A stretch of 64,000 bases of DNA from Nisaea denitrificans DSM 18348 (GTDB lineage: Bacteria; Pseudomonadota; Alphaproteobacteria; Thalassobaculales; Thalassobaculaceae), in NCBI RefSeq assembly GCF_000426505.1, contig NZ_AUFM01000011.1, positions 1,674,001 through 1,738,000 on the forward strand, given 5' to 3'. A program made the translations under genes and the position numbers. Position 1 is the stretch's first letter. The number at the start of each line of letters is the position of its first letter. Under the pieces are notes generated by a model that saw only the letters and a program-made list of their open reading frames with translations, ran no database searches and had not been told where the DNA came from. Below are positions 47,930 to 56,518 of this stretch, piece after piece.

Positions 47930-48730
47930 TTACTCCACATAACTGCGCAGGGACGCCCAGATCCGGTCGACGATATCGAGATATTCCGGATCGCGCCGGA
48001 TGCTGTCGGCGCCCTTGCCGCGGATCCCGGACGGCCGGATGATTTCCGAAACCCGGCTCGGCCGGGGCAGCAGGATGGCGATCTGGTCGGAGACATAGAC
48101 AGCCTCCTCGATCGAGTGGGTCACGAAGATGAAGGTCTTGTTCTCGTTCGCCACAAGATTGAGCAGATCTTCCTGGAACTTGCGCCGGGTCTGTTCATCG
48201 ACGGCCGAGAACGGCTCGTCCATCAGCAAGACCTGCGCATCGACGGAGAGCGCCCGTGCAAGACCCACGCGCTGGCGCATGCCGCCAGAGAGTTCATGCG
48301 GAAAACTGTTCTCGAAACCGGCGAGACCGACATCTTTAATATAGCGTTCGGCAATCGCTTCCCGCTCCGACTTGGCAACCCCTCTGAGTTCCAGGCCGAA
48401 GGCGACGTTCCGGATCACGCTGGCCCAGGGCAGAAGGGCGAAGTCCTGAAAGACAAACGCCCGGTCAGGACCGGGTCCATCGACCAGCTCGCCATTGACC
48501 AGGATCTCGCCTGATGATGGCTCCAGGAGACCCGCGATGATCTTCAGCAGGGTTGTCTTGCCGCAGCCGGACGGGCCAAGCAGCGACGTCAGCTGACCGC
48601 GCGGAAAATCGAGCGACAGATCGCGCAGGGCTTCAACGTCGCCGTAATTCTTCGAGACATTGCGCGCCGCAACCGCGTTCTCCGGCACCGGCTTTGAAGC
48701 ACTGTCCGGCCTATCGCTAATCTGAGACAT
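47930..48730 (-). CDS. ABC transporter ATPase, SsuB/TauB type
   Basis: An ATPase of about 266 residues. Walker A is GPSGCGKTT, the signature LSGGMRQRVGLARAL, Walker B VLLMDEPFSAVD, and the H-loop VTHSIEEA. The ATG at 48730 (MSQISDRP) overlaps the permease stop by 14 bases; longer in-frame starts exist but run further into the permease gene. It powers the importer of this locus. Confidence 0.92.
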   Translation of the reverse strand: MSQISDRPDSASKPVPENAVAARNVSKNYGDVEALRDLSLDFPRGQLTSLLGPSGCGKTTLLKIIAGLLEPSSGEILVNGELVDGPGPDRAFVFQDFALLPWASVIRNVAFGLELRGVAKSEREAIAERYIKDVGLAGFENSFPHELSGGMRQRVGLARALSVDAQVLLMDEPFSAVDEQTRRKFQEDLLNLVANENKTFIFVTHSIEEAVYVSDQIAILLPRPSRVSEIIRPSGIRGKGADSIRRDPEYLDIVDRIWASLRSYVE

Positions 48731-49481
48731 AGCCACGGTCGTTTCCTTTGAAGAGTACATTTTCAAGCCGTTCAACCAGGTTCAGGAACAGCACGGCGAA
48801 AAGGATGATCGAGAAGATGGCCGCATACATGCTGGGATAATCGGCGATCGAGCGGCTGTAGGTAATGATGTCGCCGACCCCGGTCGGCGTGATCTTCAAC
48901 TCCGCCAGGATGGCGCCGATAAAGCCCGCTGAAATACCAAGACGCAGGCCCGAAAAGATGACTGGCGATGCCGCCGGGATAATCACCTTCAGGAGGATCT
49001 GGTCTTCACGGGCAAGAAAGGAGCGCCCCATTTCCTGCAAGGACGAGGGCGTGTTGCGGACTGCGCCCCCTGTATTCAGTACGATCACAGGCATTGCCAT
49101 GATGCAGACCACGAACACTTTCGAGGTCAGGCCAACTCCGTAGGCCATCACGAGCAAGGGAATAAGAGCCGCCAGGGGCGCCGCCTGCATGACGATGAAG
49201 ATCGGCGAGAAAAGCCAGTCGAAGCGCGCGCTCAGCCCGACCCACAGCCCGATTCCGATACCGAACACGGCGGAAATCGAGATCCCGACCGCAAGCGGTT
49301 GAAGCGTCTCCGCATAGGCCCGGAGCATGGTGCCGTCGAGTGTCAGGGCAACCAGCGCCGACATGGTATCGAGGAATGTCGGGAAGGAATAGCTGACCGG
49401 GATCCGGCCGGCGATCTCCCAAGCGCCGAACACAAGTACGGCGGACAGCACCTTCAGAAAAAGTGAGCGATAGCCGGTCAT
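48717..49481 (-). CDS. ABC transporter permease, SsuC/TauC type
   Basis: A 254-residue permease with six helices. Its EAA loop is MGRSFLAREDQILLKVIIPAASPVIFSGLRLGI. It pairs with the other permease at 47169, so the pore is a heterodimer. This differs from most taurine and sulphonate importers, which use one permease gene. A terminator hairpin separates it from the binding-protein gene. Confidence 0.9.
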   Translation of the reverse strand: MTGYRSLFLKVLSAVLVFGAWEIAGRIPVSYSFPTFLDTMSALVALTLDGTMLRAYAETLQPLAVGISISAVFGIGIGLWVGLSARFDWLFSPIFIVMQAAPLAALIPLLVMAYGVGLTSKVFVVCIMAMPVIVLNTGGAVRNTPSSLQEMGRSFLAREDQILLKVIIPAASPVIFSGLRLGISAGFIGAILAELKITPTGVGDIITYSRSIADYPSMYAAIFSIILFAVLFLNLVERLENVLFKGNDRGYVSD

Positions 49482-49512
49482 CGACCGCTCCAGATGGTTC
49501 GATCAAAAAAAC

Positions 49513-49543
49513 GCGGTCGCCGAGAACAACGCCCGGCGACCGC
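49513..49543 (-). terminator. Rho-independent terminator after the binding-protein gene
   Basis: GCGGTCGCCG (49513-49522) pairs with CGGCGACCGC (49534-49543). On the minus strand the stem is followed by GTTTTTTT. It lies between the binding protein and the permease, so partial read-through would give more binding protein than permease. Confidence 0.85.
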
Positions 49544-49552
49544 AAACAGGGA

Positions 49553-50527
49553 TTATTTCGACGCGTCGTCGAGCGGCTTCAGATACCAGAAGTCCTCGAT
49601 TTTCAATGACGCGAGACCGCCGGTAAGCTGCCCCGCGGCCGAGTACCATTCCATGTCCGCCTGTGCGGCCTTGCGCCCGCCGCCGTTCGGATCGTAGAGA
49701 CCACCCGCCACGGCATCCGCATAGAACCCGTCGAGGCTGTCGAGAATCTCTTTCGGCAGCTGCCCGATAGGCCCGTCGGGATTGGTTTCCCGGCTGATGA
49801 TCGTCGGATCCTTGTGCATGTCCCGCCAGACGCTGAGCAGCGCCTTCACGAAGACATCGACGTCCTTCTCGTTCGCCTTGATCCAGTCGAGGTTTCCGAA
49901 CAGGGCCTCGTCACTGGCATCGACCTCGAACATCGGCAGCACGTTGAATTTGTCGCCCTGCAGCTTCATCAGCTTGTTCTTGTTCGAAAGATCGACGATC
50001 GTCGCGTCCGTCTGACCGGCGATAAGCGCCGCGATTCGGTTCGACGAGCCGGGCACGTAGGAGCGCTTGCCAAACTTCATGTTGAGCTTGTCCTCGATCA
50101 CGTTTGCGATCGAATCCGTCCCGCCTCCGCGAGAATGCAGCATGATCGGCTCGCCATTCAGATCCTCAAGCTTGCTGTATTTCTTCGAGGTCACAGGGAA
50201 GAACTTCAGCTTGGAGAGCTGGAAAACGATCCGGATTGGCGCCCGCGAGCGCTGCATCGCCGCATAGGGCGTGCCGAAGCCGATATCCATCTGGCCGCTG
50301 AGAACGGCCTGAATAGCCAGTTCCTCGTCCGAGAATGCCGTCCACTCGTAGTCGAGACCGTTTGCCTTGGCCCGGTCGAGAGCGACGAAGAATGCCGCAA
50401 GCTCATCCGACGGCGTTTCGGCAAGGGCAATGCGGATCTTGTCCGCCTGGGCAGACGAGACCGTCATCATGGTGATGAATGGAACGGTGAGGCAGAACGC
50501 GATCGCCGCTTTGAAAATTCTATTCAT
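49553..50527 (-). CDS. ABC transporter substrate-binding protein, NMT1/THI5-like
   Basis: A binding protein of about 324 residues from the ATG at 50527, which has a GGGAGGAAA ribosome binding site. The signal peptide is AAIAFCLTVPFITMMTVSSAQA. The mature part starts KIRIALAETPSDELAAFF and has the NMT1-type GFGTPYAAMQRS and SRGGGTDSIANVI segments. It captures the substrate for the importer encoded downstream. Longer in-frame extension upstream carries no signal peptide and is not used. Confidence 0.88.
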   Translation of the reverse strand: MNRIFKAAIAFCLTVPFITMMTVSSAQADKIRIALAETPSDELAAFFVALDRAKANGLDYEWTAFSDEELAIQAVLSGQMDIGFGTPYAAMQRSRAPIRIVFQLSKLKFFPVTSKKYSKLEDLNGEPIMLHSRGGGTDSIANVIEDKLNMKFGKRSYVPGSSNRIAALIAGQTDATIVDLSNKNKLMKLQGDKFNVLPMFEVDASDEALFGNLDWIKANEKDVDVFVKALLSVWRDMHKDPTIISRETNPDGPIGQLPKEILDSLDGFYADAVAGGLYDPNGGGRKAAQADMEWYSAAGQLTGGLASLKIEDFWYLKPLDDASK

Positions 50528-50618
50528 TGTTTCCTCCCTTTGTTCACTTTCGAGACAGAGCTCCCGTGGCTGGGGGTTTTCCCCTCTTTGCCGTAAACAG
50601 ACCTTTTGAGTTAAGCGG

Positions 50619-51308
50619 TCAGTCCTCCCCGAAAAGACGCGCGGAGACGGACGCGATATGCTGCCGCATCGCCGCTTCTGCACCAGATGGATCCCGCGAC
50701 TCTATGGCCGCTGTAATCCGCTCATGCTCGGTAAAACTGGAATGGTTTTCAGGCGGACGCTCCGAGCCACGCACGACATTGCCGAGCGCAACGGCACGGC
50801 GCACCTGATTGAGCTGATCGAATATGCCGACCAGCAACGGATTGTCCGTGGCTACCGCGATCGCGCGATGCAGATGATCGTCTTCCGCTTCATAATCGGC
50901 CCAGCTTGTCGCGTTCCGTGCCCGGTCCTTGATCGTATTGATGGTCAGGATCGACTCCCGCGACGCATTGATCGCCGCCTCGCGAGCGATTGCCGGCTCT
51001 ATGCAAAGCCGTGCCCGGGTCATCTTGACCGGCGTTAAGTGGCGACCAAGCTCCAGAAGATGGGCGGCACCGTCCGGGCCACCCTGACTGGCGATGAAGG
51101 TACCCTTGCCGACATGACGCCAGATGGTTCCGTCACGCTCCAGCACATCAAGTGCCTTGCGCAAGGTTGCACGGCTCATATCAAGGCTGACAATCAGCTC
51201 CCGCTCGGCCGGGAGCCGGTCACCGGGAGCATAGCCGCCGCCCGAGATAAAGTTCCGCAGGACCGAAACCGGATCTTCCCGCTCGAAGGGCTCCAACCTT
51301 TTCAGCAC
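50619..51308 (-). CDS. GntR/FadR-type transcriptional regulator
   Basis: A 229-residue regulator with a winged helix (GDRLPAERELIVSLDMSRATLRKALDVLERDGTIW, about residues 30-65) and an FCD domain (about 85-225). It lies between the importer and the FAH-family hydrolase, divergent from the latter, and probably controls both. Repeats of TTGGTT in the intergenic region, one as AACTGGT-TG-ACCAATT, are candidate sites. Confidence 0.9.
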   Translation of the reverse strand: MLKRLEPFEREDPVSVLRNFISGGGYAPGDRLPAERELIVSLDMSRATLRKALDVLERDGTIWRHVGKGTFIASQGGPDGAAHLLELGRHLTPVKMTRARLCIEPAIAREAAINASRESILTINTIKDRARNATSWADYEAEDDHLHRAIAVATDNPLLVGIFDQLNQVRRAVALGNVVRGSERPPENHSSFTEHERITAAIESRDPSGAEAAMRQHIASVSARLFGED

Positions 51309-51320
51309 CTCACCACCTCA

Positions 51321-51336
51321 AACTGGTTGACCAATT
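51321..51336. promoter_or_regulatory. Candidate FadR/GntR operator
   Basis: AACTGGT-TG-ACCAATT is an inverted repeat with 6 of 7 arm positions matching, located 13-28 bp upstream of the GntR start. Similar half-sites occur at 51344-51350 (ATTGGTT) and 51403-51411 (ATTGGTTGA) on the way to the divergent hydrolase gene. Confidence 0.5.
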
Positions 51337-51475
51337 TGTCCATATTGGTTCGAATATGCCAGATCAATTCCCTAAACGGAAGAAAAATACCCTAAATTTT
51401 AAATTGGTTGAGATTGATTTTTTATTCGGGCCAGCTTAATTCTGCCCCTGGCTCGACAGAACAATGGAGGTACGC

Positions 51476-52162
51476 GTGCCTGATTACGTCATAGAAACAC
51501 CCCGGCAGGTCGCCATACCGGTCGCCGGTTCAAGCGCGCTCTTCCCCGTGCGCCGCGTTTATTGCATCGGCCGTAACTATGCGGCTCACGCAGTCGAGAT
51601 GGGCCATGACCCTGACCGCGAGCCGCCCTTCTTCTTCCAGAAAAACCCGGACAACCTCGATCCCTCTGGCGAATTCCCCTACCCGCCGGAATCCTCCGAC
51701 GTTCACCATGAGATGGAAATGCTCGTAGCCCTGAAATCGGGCGGCACGAACATCGCGCTCGAAGACGCGCTCGATCATGTCTATGGCTACGGCCTGTCCC
51801 TCGACATGACGCGCCGGGACCTGCAGGGTGAGCAGAAGAAAATGGGCCGCCCCTGGGAAATCGGCAAGGCGTTCGAACGGTCCGCTCCGGTTGGCCCGGT
51901 GCATCCGGTGGAGAAGGTCGGGCACCTGGACCAGGGCCGTGTCGCACTGAGCATCAATGGCGAGTTGCGCCAGGAAGGCGACCTCAACCAGATGATCTGG
52001 AAGGTTCCCGAAATGATCTCCTACCTGTCGCGCTTCTTCGAACTCGGGGCCGGAGACGTCATTCTGTCTGGAACTCCTTCAGGCGTTGGCCCGGTTTCCA
52101 GGGGAGACGTCATGGAGGCGAGTGTCGACGGACTCGGCAGCATGGCCGTCAAAGTCGCCTGA
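51476..52162 (+). CDS. Fumarylacetoacetate hydrolase-family protein
   Basis: An FAH-family enzyme of about 228 residues. It has the metal-binding HHEMEM pattern, RRVYCIGRNYAAHAVEMGHD, and SGTPSGVGPV near the end. Members act as fumarylpyruvate or acylpyruvate hydrolases, oxaloacetate decarboxylases or isomerases. The GTG at 51476 is preferred because GGAGG sits 5 bases upstream; the ATG at 51464 overlaps that ribosome binding site. A terminator hairpin follows. Confidence 0.88.
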   Translation: MPDYVIETPRQVAIPVAGSSALFPVRRVYCIGRNYAAHAVEMGHDPDREPPFFFQKNPDNLDPSGEFPYPPESSDVHHEMEMLVALKSGGTNIALEDALDHVYGYGLSLDMTRRDLQGEQKKMGRPWEIGKAFERSAPVGPVHPVEKVGHLDQGRVALSINGELRQEGDLNQMIWKVPEMISYLSRFFELGAGDVILSGTPSGVGPVSRGDVMEASVDGLGSMAVKVA

Positions 52163-52175
52163 TCCACACTAATCT

Positions 52176-52201
52176 CGGAGCCGTGCCCAAACACGGCTCC
52201 G
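52176..52201 (+). terminator. Terminator hairpin after the FAH-family gene
   Basis: CGGAGCCGTG (52176-52185) pairs perfectly with CACGGCTCCG (52192-52201) around CCCAAA. It is followed by CTCTCTCC, a weak pyrimidine tract. Confidence 0.75.
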
Positions 52202-52282
52202 CTCTCTCCAGGCATCCGGCACTCCGACCCACACGATAACGCGACCAGCCCAGACGCGGGACAGGCGTCTGCCGCAGTTTGC

Positions 52283-52312
52283 TTGACGAAATTGTATACA
52301 ATTCAATAAGAT
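52283..52312 (+). promoter_or_regulatory. Promoter with ATTGTATACAAT operator
   Basis: TTGACG (52283-52288) and TAAGAT (52307-52312) are spaced 18 bp apart. The perfect palindrome ATTGTATACAAT (52291-52302) fills the spacer, so a bound repressor would block RNA polymerase. It is identical to the palindrome in the tcuA promoter. Confidence 0.65.
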
Positions 52313-52405
52313 TCAAACAACATGGCCGAGACGCGCTTTTTCCGGCAGCGCGATGCTCGACGCACCATTATGGCTGACACGGCCTGCCCCGGGGGAAATA
52401 CCAAG

Positions 52406-54067
52406 ATGACCGCGAAAAAAACCTACCAGATCCTGGCGGAAGCCTTCCGTCAGGAAGAGGTGGATACCTGCTTCGCCCTGCTCGGCGATGCGAACATGAA
52501 TTGGGCCACCTATTTCGCGGAGCTGGGTGCGGATTTCGTCTATGTCCGGCATGAACATTGCGCGGTCGCGGCCGCCATGTCCTATGCCCGGGCGCTGGAC
52601 AAGGTCGGTGTTGCCAGCGTGACCTGCGGGCCGGGCCTGACCCAGATCATGACCGCCCTGCCCGCCGCCGTGCGCGCGCATATCCCGCTCGTGGTCTTCG
52701 CCGGCGAGTCACCCCTTCGAAACAACTGGTACAATCAGGAACTGGATCAGGCCCCCTTCGTCACCGCGTGCGGCGCCGCCTATCATGCCCTGCATCACCC
52801 GGACCGCATGCTGCGTCAGATCCGCGACGCCTTCGTGCAGGCACGGGAAGAAATGCGCCCGGTGGTGCTCGGCGTCCCGTTCGACCTGCAGAACAAAGAC
52901 TGGACCGGCGCGGATGAGCTGCCCGCTCCCTCACGTGACGTCCTGCCGAAAATGCGTCCAATGCCGCCGCACCCCGACGATGTGGCGGAAGCGGCCACGC
53001 TGATCGCCGGTGCAAAAAAGACAATCGTCATGGCTGGTTTCGGCGCAGTCCGGTCAGCCGGTGCCGGTGAGGCCTGCCGTACCCTTGCCGAGAAGTGCGG
53101 CGGTCTGCTCGCGACCACCCTGCCGGCACGCGGGCTGTTCCATGATGACCCGTTCAATCTCAGCATCGCGGGAGGCTTCTCAAGTCAGGTGACGCGGGAA
53201 TGCTTCGCCGAAGCCGACCTGATCGTTGCCGTCGGAGCCAGCCTCGCACACCATAATGCTGATGGCGGCAAGCTCTACGGGCAGGCGCATGTCCTGCAGA
53301 TCGACACCAACCCCGTCGCACTCAGTCAGGGCCGGGTACCGGCGGACACGCATCTGCGCGGCGACGCCGCCCTATCCGTCAAGGCGTTGGCCGACGCGCT
53401 GGAGCCACGCGCGGAGGATGCCGATAGCTGGCGCAGCCCCGCACTTGCAAAGCGGATCAAGGACACCCCGCCGGACAGCTCCGACTTCCAGGCAGAACAG
53501 GGCCTGCTCGACCCGCGCGACGTGGCCTCGGCACTGGACGATGCCCTGCCGATCGACTGGGAAGCGGTGAATTCTTCCGGCCATTGTTCTTACTTCTTTG
53601 CCCAGATGCCGAAGCGGCCTGTCGAACGCTTCCACACCATCCGCGAGTTCGGAGCTATCGGGAACGGCATCTCCTTTGCCATCGGCGTCGCTGCGGCCAA
53701 GCCTGACGAAACGGTCGTCATGTTCGACGGAGACGGCAGCCTGCTGATGCATATCCAGGAGCTTGAAACGATCCGGCGCCACGGTATGAAGGTGCTGATC
53801 TGCGTTTTGAATGACGGCGCCTACGGCTCCGAAATCCACAAGCTGCGCTCCGAGGGATTATCCGACGCCGGTGCCGTCTTCGGCCGCCCGGATCTTGCCG
53901 GTATCGCGAAAGGATTCGATCTGCATGGCGAGACAGTCACGGACCTCTCGCAACTGCCCGATCTGATCAAAAAGTTCGGCGCATCGGACCGCGGCGCTGT
54001 CTGGGATTTCCACATCTCGGACCAGATAATTTCACCGGTCATGCAAAGGGCACACCCTCCGGCGTAA
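52406..54067 (+). CDS. Thiamine-diphosphate-dependent decarboxylase/synthase-like enzyme
   Basis: An enzyme of about 553 residues. The cofactor-activating Glu is in RHEHCAVAAAMSYA (near residue 50). The C-terminal cofactor motif is FDGDGSLLMHIQELETIRR to VLNDGAYG. It belongs to the acetolactate synthase/decarboxylase family, distinct from the one at 36264. The start MTAKKTYQ at 52406 gives the family's N-terminus; ATGs at 52322 and 52370 are in frame, but 52322 lies at the predicted transcript start. The reaction is unknown; a 2-oxo-polycarboxylate is plausible from context. Confidence 0.85.
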   Translation: MTAKKTYQILAEAFRQEEVDTCFALLGDANMNWATYFAELGADFVYVRHEHCAVAAAMSYARALDKVGVASVTCGPGLTQIMTALPAAVRAHIPLVVFAGESPLRNNWYNQELDQAPFVTACGAAYHALHHPDRMLRQIRDAFVQAREEMRPVVLGVPFDLQNKDWTGADELPAPSRDVLPKMRPMPPHPDDVAEAATLIAGAKKTIVMAGFGAVRSAGAGEACRTLAEKCGGLLATTLPARGLFHDDPFNLSIAGGFSSQVTRECFAEADLIVAVGASLAHHNADGGKLYGQAHVLQIDTNPVALSQGRVPADTHLRGDAALSVKALADALEPRAEDADSWRSPALAKRIKDTPPDSSDFQAEQGLLDPRDVASALDDALPIDWEAVNSSGHCSYFFAQMPKRPVERFHTIREFGAIGNGISFAIGVAAAKPDETVVMFDGDGSLLMHIQELETIRRHGMKVLICVLNDGAYGSEIHKLRSEGLSDAGAVFGRPDLAGIAKGFDLHGETVTDLSQLPDLIKKFGASDRGAVWDFHISDQIISPVMQRAHPPA

Positions 54068-54201
54068 CAAGGTATGCCCAAAATATATTCAAATTACATT
54101 GATTTTAAAGATAAATTCACGATTTGATGGTTGAAGCGCCTAATTTCTGCGGATTTTAGGCCGCTTTGATTGCTCTCACAGCCAGTCTCGGTTAAAATGC
54201 A

Positions 54202-54221
54202 TTTACCTTAAAGGTGGTAAA
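54202..54221. promoter_or_regulatory. Inverted repeat upstream of the helix-turn-helix gene
   Basis: TTTACC (54202-54207) and GGTAAA (54216-54221) are inverted, and ACCTTAAAGGT (54205-54215) is a second overlapping palindrome. It lies about 75 bp before the start of the unrecognised regulator-like gene. It may be an autoregulatory site. Confidence 0.3.
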
Positions 54222-54290
54222 CTCACTACCGTGTCCAGAAGGGCACGAACATAGGCGCGTCACTGCACAGAGCCAGAATGGGGAAAAGTG

Positions 54291-55223
54291 ATGAGCAAGG
54301 GATCGTTGCACGATTCAGATTCCTGTTTGCGTACTAAAGTTTCGCCTGCGGAATTAAGCTCTGGGGAAAGCTCGGGCGAACAGGCAGTGGATTCTCGAAA
54401 AGAACCCAGAATTTCGTCAGTTCACGATTTCAGTATTCTGACCAAGACGCTGAAGGAATGGGCGGACAGCCCATTTCGAGTGAATGAACACCGCCTGCAA
54501 CCTTCCAACACGACCCCTACCTCGCAGGCGCTCAACACCATCGAATTTGAGATCTTCAAGATTACGGAGATGGCCCGGCGATGGATCGTCGAGAACGGCC
54601 TCTCTCCCTACAAACTTGCGCTGACCACGGGGACATCTCCCAGTCAGGTCCACCGCATCATGGAGCCCGGCTGGACGCCCTCGCTGAAGCTTGCGCGACG
54701 TATCGCCTCTTCCTTGCCGGAAGACTGGATCAGCGCATTCGAGCGCGACTGCAATGCCTGTCTGCCCCGCTTATTCCACATGCACCGTCCGTCGGAGAGT
54801 TCGTCCGACTCGATCAGCCGCCTGCTCCGAACCGTGAGCGGTTCCGATACGACGCGAATTCTGGACAATCTGATCGAAAACAAATGGAACATCCGTCGCC
54901 ACGAGTATCTTTCGCGGGTGGAAACAGAAGTATTCAGGGCAAATCACACGGCTTCCGATCTCATCAAAACGGACTATGCACCACCGCCCCCGCGCATGTG
55001 CTGGTCGGCCGAGGCAAGGGATCTGAAATCACCGAACTGTACGCTGTGGCTCCACCGGACCCCGCTCAAGGTAGGTGACAAGCTCAATCTCTATACGATC
55101 CATATCGCTGAATATTCCGGGAGAAACTGGGCAACCCAATTCTGGAGGATTGAGGCCAACCAGGATCTGACCAACCACCGGCAAATGGATATCCTGAAAG
55201 CCTACCTGGCCGAAAAAGCCTAA
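54291..55223 (+). CDS. Unrecognised protein with helix-turn-helix
   Basis: A protein of about 310 residues that I cannot place in a known family. The N-terminal 70 residues are polar and probably disordered. A Cro/CI-like helix-turn-helix is seen at about 100-150 (MARRWIVENGLSPYKLALTTG then SPSQVHRIMEPGWTPSLKLARRIASSL). The C-terminal part (about 215-310) looks like a separate alpha/beta domain with several Trp and Tyr residues. The upstream 220 bp are AT-rich and hold an inverted repeat. The 3' end overlaps the convergent guanine deaminase gene by four bases. It may be a stand-alone DNA-binding regulator. Confidence 0.65.
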   Translation: MSKGSLHDSDSCLRTKVSPAELSSGESSGEQAVDSRKEPRISSVHDFSILTKTLKEWADSPFRVNEHRLQPSNTTPTSQALNTIEFEIFKITEMARRWIVENGLSPYKLALTTGTSPSQVHRIMEPGWTPSLKLARRIASSLPEDWISAFERDCNACLPRLFHMHRPSESSSDSISRLLRTVSGSDTTRILDNLIENKWNIRRHEYLSRVETEVFRANHTASDLIKTDYAPPPPRMCWSAEARDLKSPNCTLWLHRTPLKVGDKLNLYTIHIAEYSGRNWATQFWRIEANQDLTNHRQMDILKAYLAEKA

Positions 55224-56518
55224 GCTTCCGATCCATGCTTCGCCGGACGTCCGGCGATGTAGGTTTCGGCCACCGCCCGATCGTCTCCAAGTGTCTGCAG
55301 GACGAATAGCTCTTCCTGCAGGCTGCCTACTGTTTCCATACGCAATGTCATGACATCCGTCGCCCGGCTGTTGAGCACCGTGATATCGGCATCCGTGCCA
55401 GGCTCCAGCGTGCCGATACGGTCTTCCAGCTGCAACGCCCGGGCATTGCCGAGGCTGGCCCAGTAGAAGCTGCGCAGCGGGTCGATATTCTGGCCGCGCA
55501 ATTGCAGGGCCTTGTAGCCTTCGTCCAGCGTTCGCAGCATGGAGTAGTTGGTCCCGCCACCAACATCCGTCGCGATGGCCCGGCGGACACCCGCTTCCTT
55601 CAGCCCGGCCTCGTCATAGAGACCGCTGCCGAGGAACATGTTCGAGGTCGGGCAATAGACTGCGACCGAGCCGGTCTCCGCCATCCGGTCCCGCTCCCGG
55701 TGGGTGAGGTGAATGGCGTGCCCAAACAGGCTGCGTTCGCCGAGCAAACCGTACTTCTCATAGACGTCGAAATAGTCCCGCGCTTCCGGATAGAGTTCCC
55801 GGGTCAGCGCGATCTCGGCCTTGTTCTCGGAGAGGTGGGTCTGCAGGTAACAGTCCGGGTTCTCGCGGACCAATGCTTCAGCCATCTCCATCTGCTCCGG
55901 TGTGGAGGTGATGGCGAAGCGCGGCGTGATGGCGTACTGCGCCCTGCCCCGGCCGTGCCATTTGCCGATCAGGGCCGTGGTATCGTCATAGGAAGATTGC
56001 GGCGTATCGCAGAGCGCGTCCGGCGCGTGACGATCCATCATCACCTTGCCGGCGATCATTGCCATACCCCGTTCTTCCGCAACCGTGAAGAAGGCTTCGG
56101 CGGACTGCGGATGTACGGTGCAATAGACCGCAGCGGTTGTTGTGCCGTGCGCCGTCAGCGTATCGAGAAAATGTCCGGCGATGCGGCGGCAATGATCCGG
56201 ATCGGAGAATTTGGTTTCTTCTGGAAAGGTATACTTCTCCAGCCAGTCGAGCAGCTTCGCGCCCCAGGAAGCGATCACCTGCATCTGCGGGTAGTGGGCA
56301 TGCGCATCGATGAAGCCCGGCACAATCAGGTGCGGACGATGATCGACGATCTCCGGCCCGTCCGCTACCAGCGTCGCGAAATCCGCACATTCGACGATCT
56401 TGCCGTCCCGGATGAGGATGCCGCCATCCTCGATATAGCGGAAGGACGCGGTATCGTCGTAGCTGGCCGGCTCGTCCCGGAAACTGAGGATCCGGCCTCT
56501 CAGAATACGATCAGGCAT
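55220..56518 (-). CDS. guaD: Guanine deaminase
   Basis: A 432-residue zinc enzyme converting guanine to xanthine and ammonia. The metal-binding H-x-H is DAHAHYPQMQ, and further ligands are in QTHLSEN, GHAIHLT and ATDVGGGTNYSM. FPEETKFSD and the AVYCTVHPQSAEAFF segment are typical of GuaD. The ATG at 56518 overlaps the stop of the urate hydroxylase gene by one base, which links guanine to urate catabolism. Longer in-frame starts upstream lie inside that gene. Confidence 0.93.
   Translation of the reverse strand: MPDRILRGRILSFRDEPASYDDTASFRYIEDGGILIRDGKIVECADFATLVADGPEIVDHRPHLIVPGFIDAHAHYPQMQVIASWGAKLLDWLEKYTFPEETKFSDPDHCRRIAGHFLDTLTAHGTTTAAVYCTVHPQSAEAFFTVAEERGMAMIAGKVMMDRHAPDALCDTPQSSYDDTTALIGKWHGRGRAQYAITPRFAITSTPEQMEMAEALVRENPDCYLQTHLSENKAEIALTRELYPEARDYFDVYEKYGLLGERSLFGHAIHLTHRERDRMAETGSVAVYCPTSNMFLGSGLYDEAGLKEAGVRRAIATDVGGGTNYSMLRTLDEGYKALQLRGQNIDPLRSFYWASLGNARALQLEDRIGTLEPGTDADITVLNSRATDVMTLRMETVGSLQEELFVLQTLGDDRAVAETYIAGRPAKHGSEA

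Noticed and set aside
45954-47942. Plus-strand open frame of 662 codons
   Set aside because: It is antisense to both tcuA and the adjacent permease, crosses their intergenic region and has no recognisable domain. Long antisense frames are common in GC-rich DNA.
56224-56236. GTATAC inside guaD as another copy of the TTGTATACAA operator
   Set aside because: Only the inner hexamer matches, the flanks differ, and it is within a coding sequence without a promoter.
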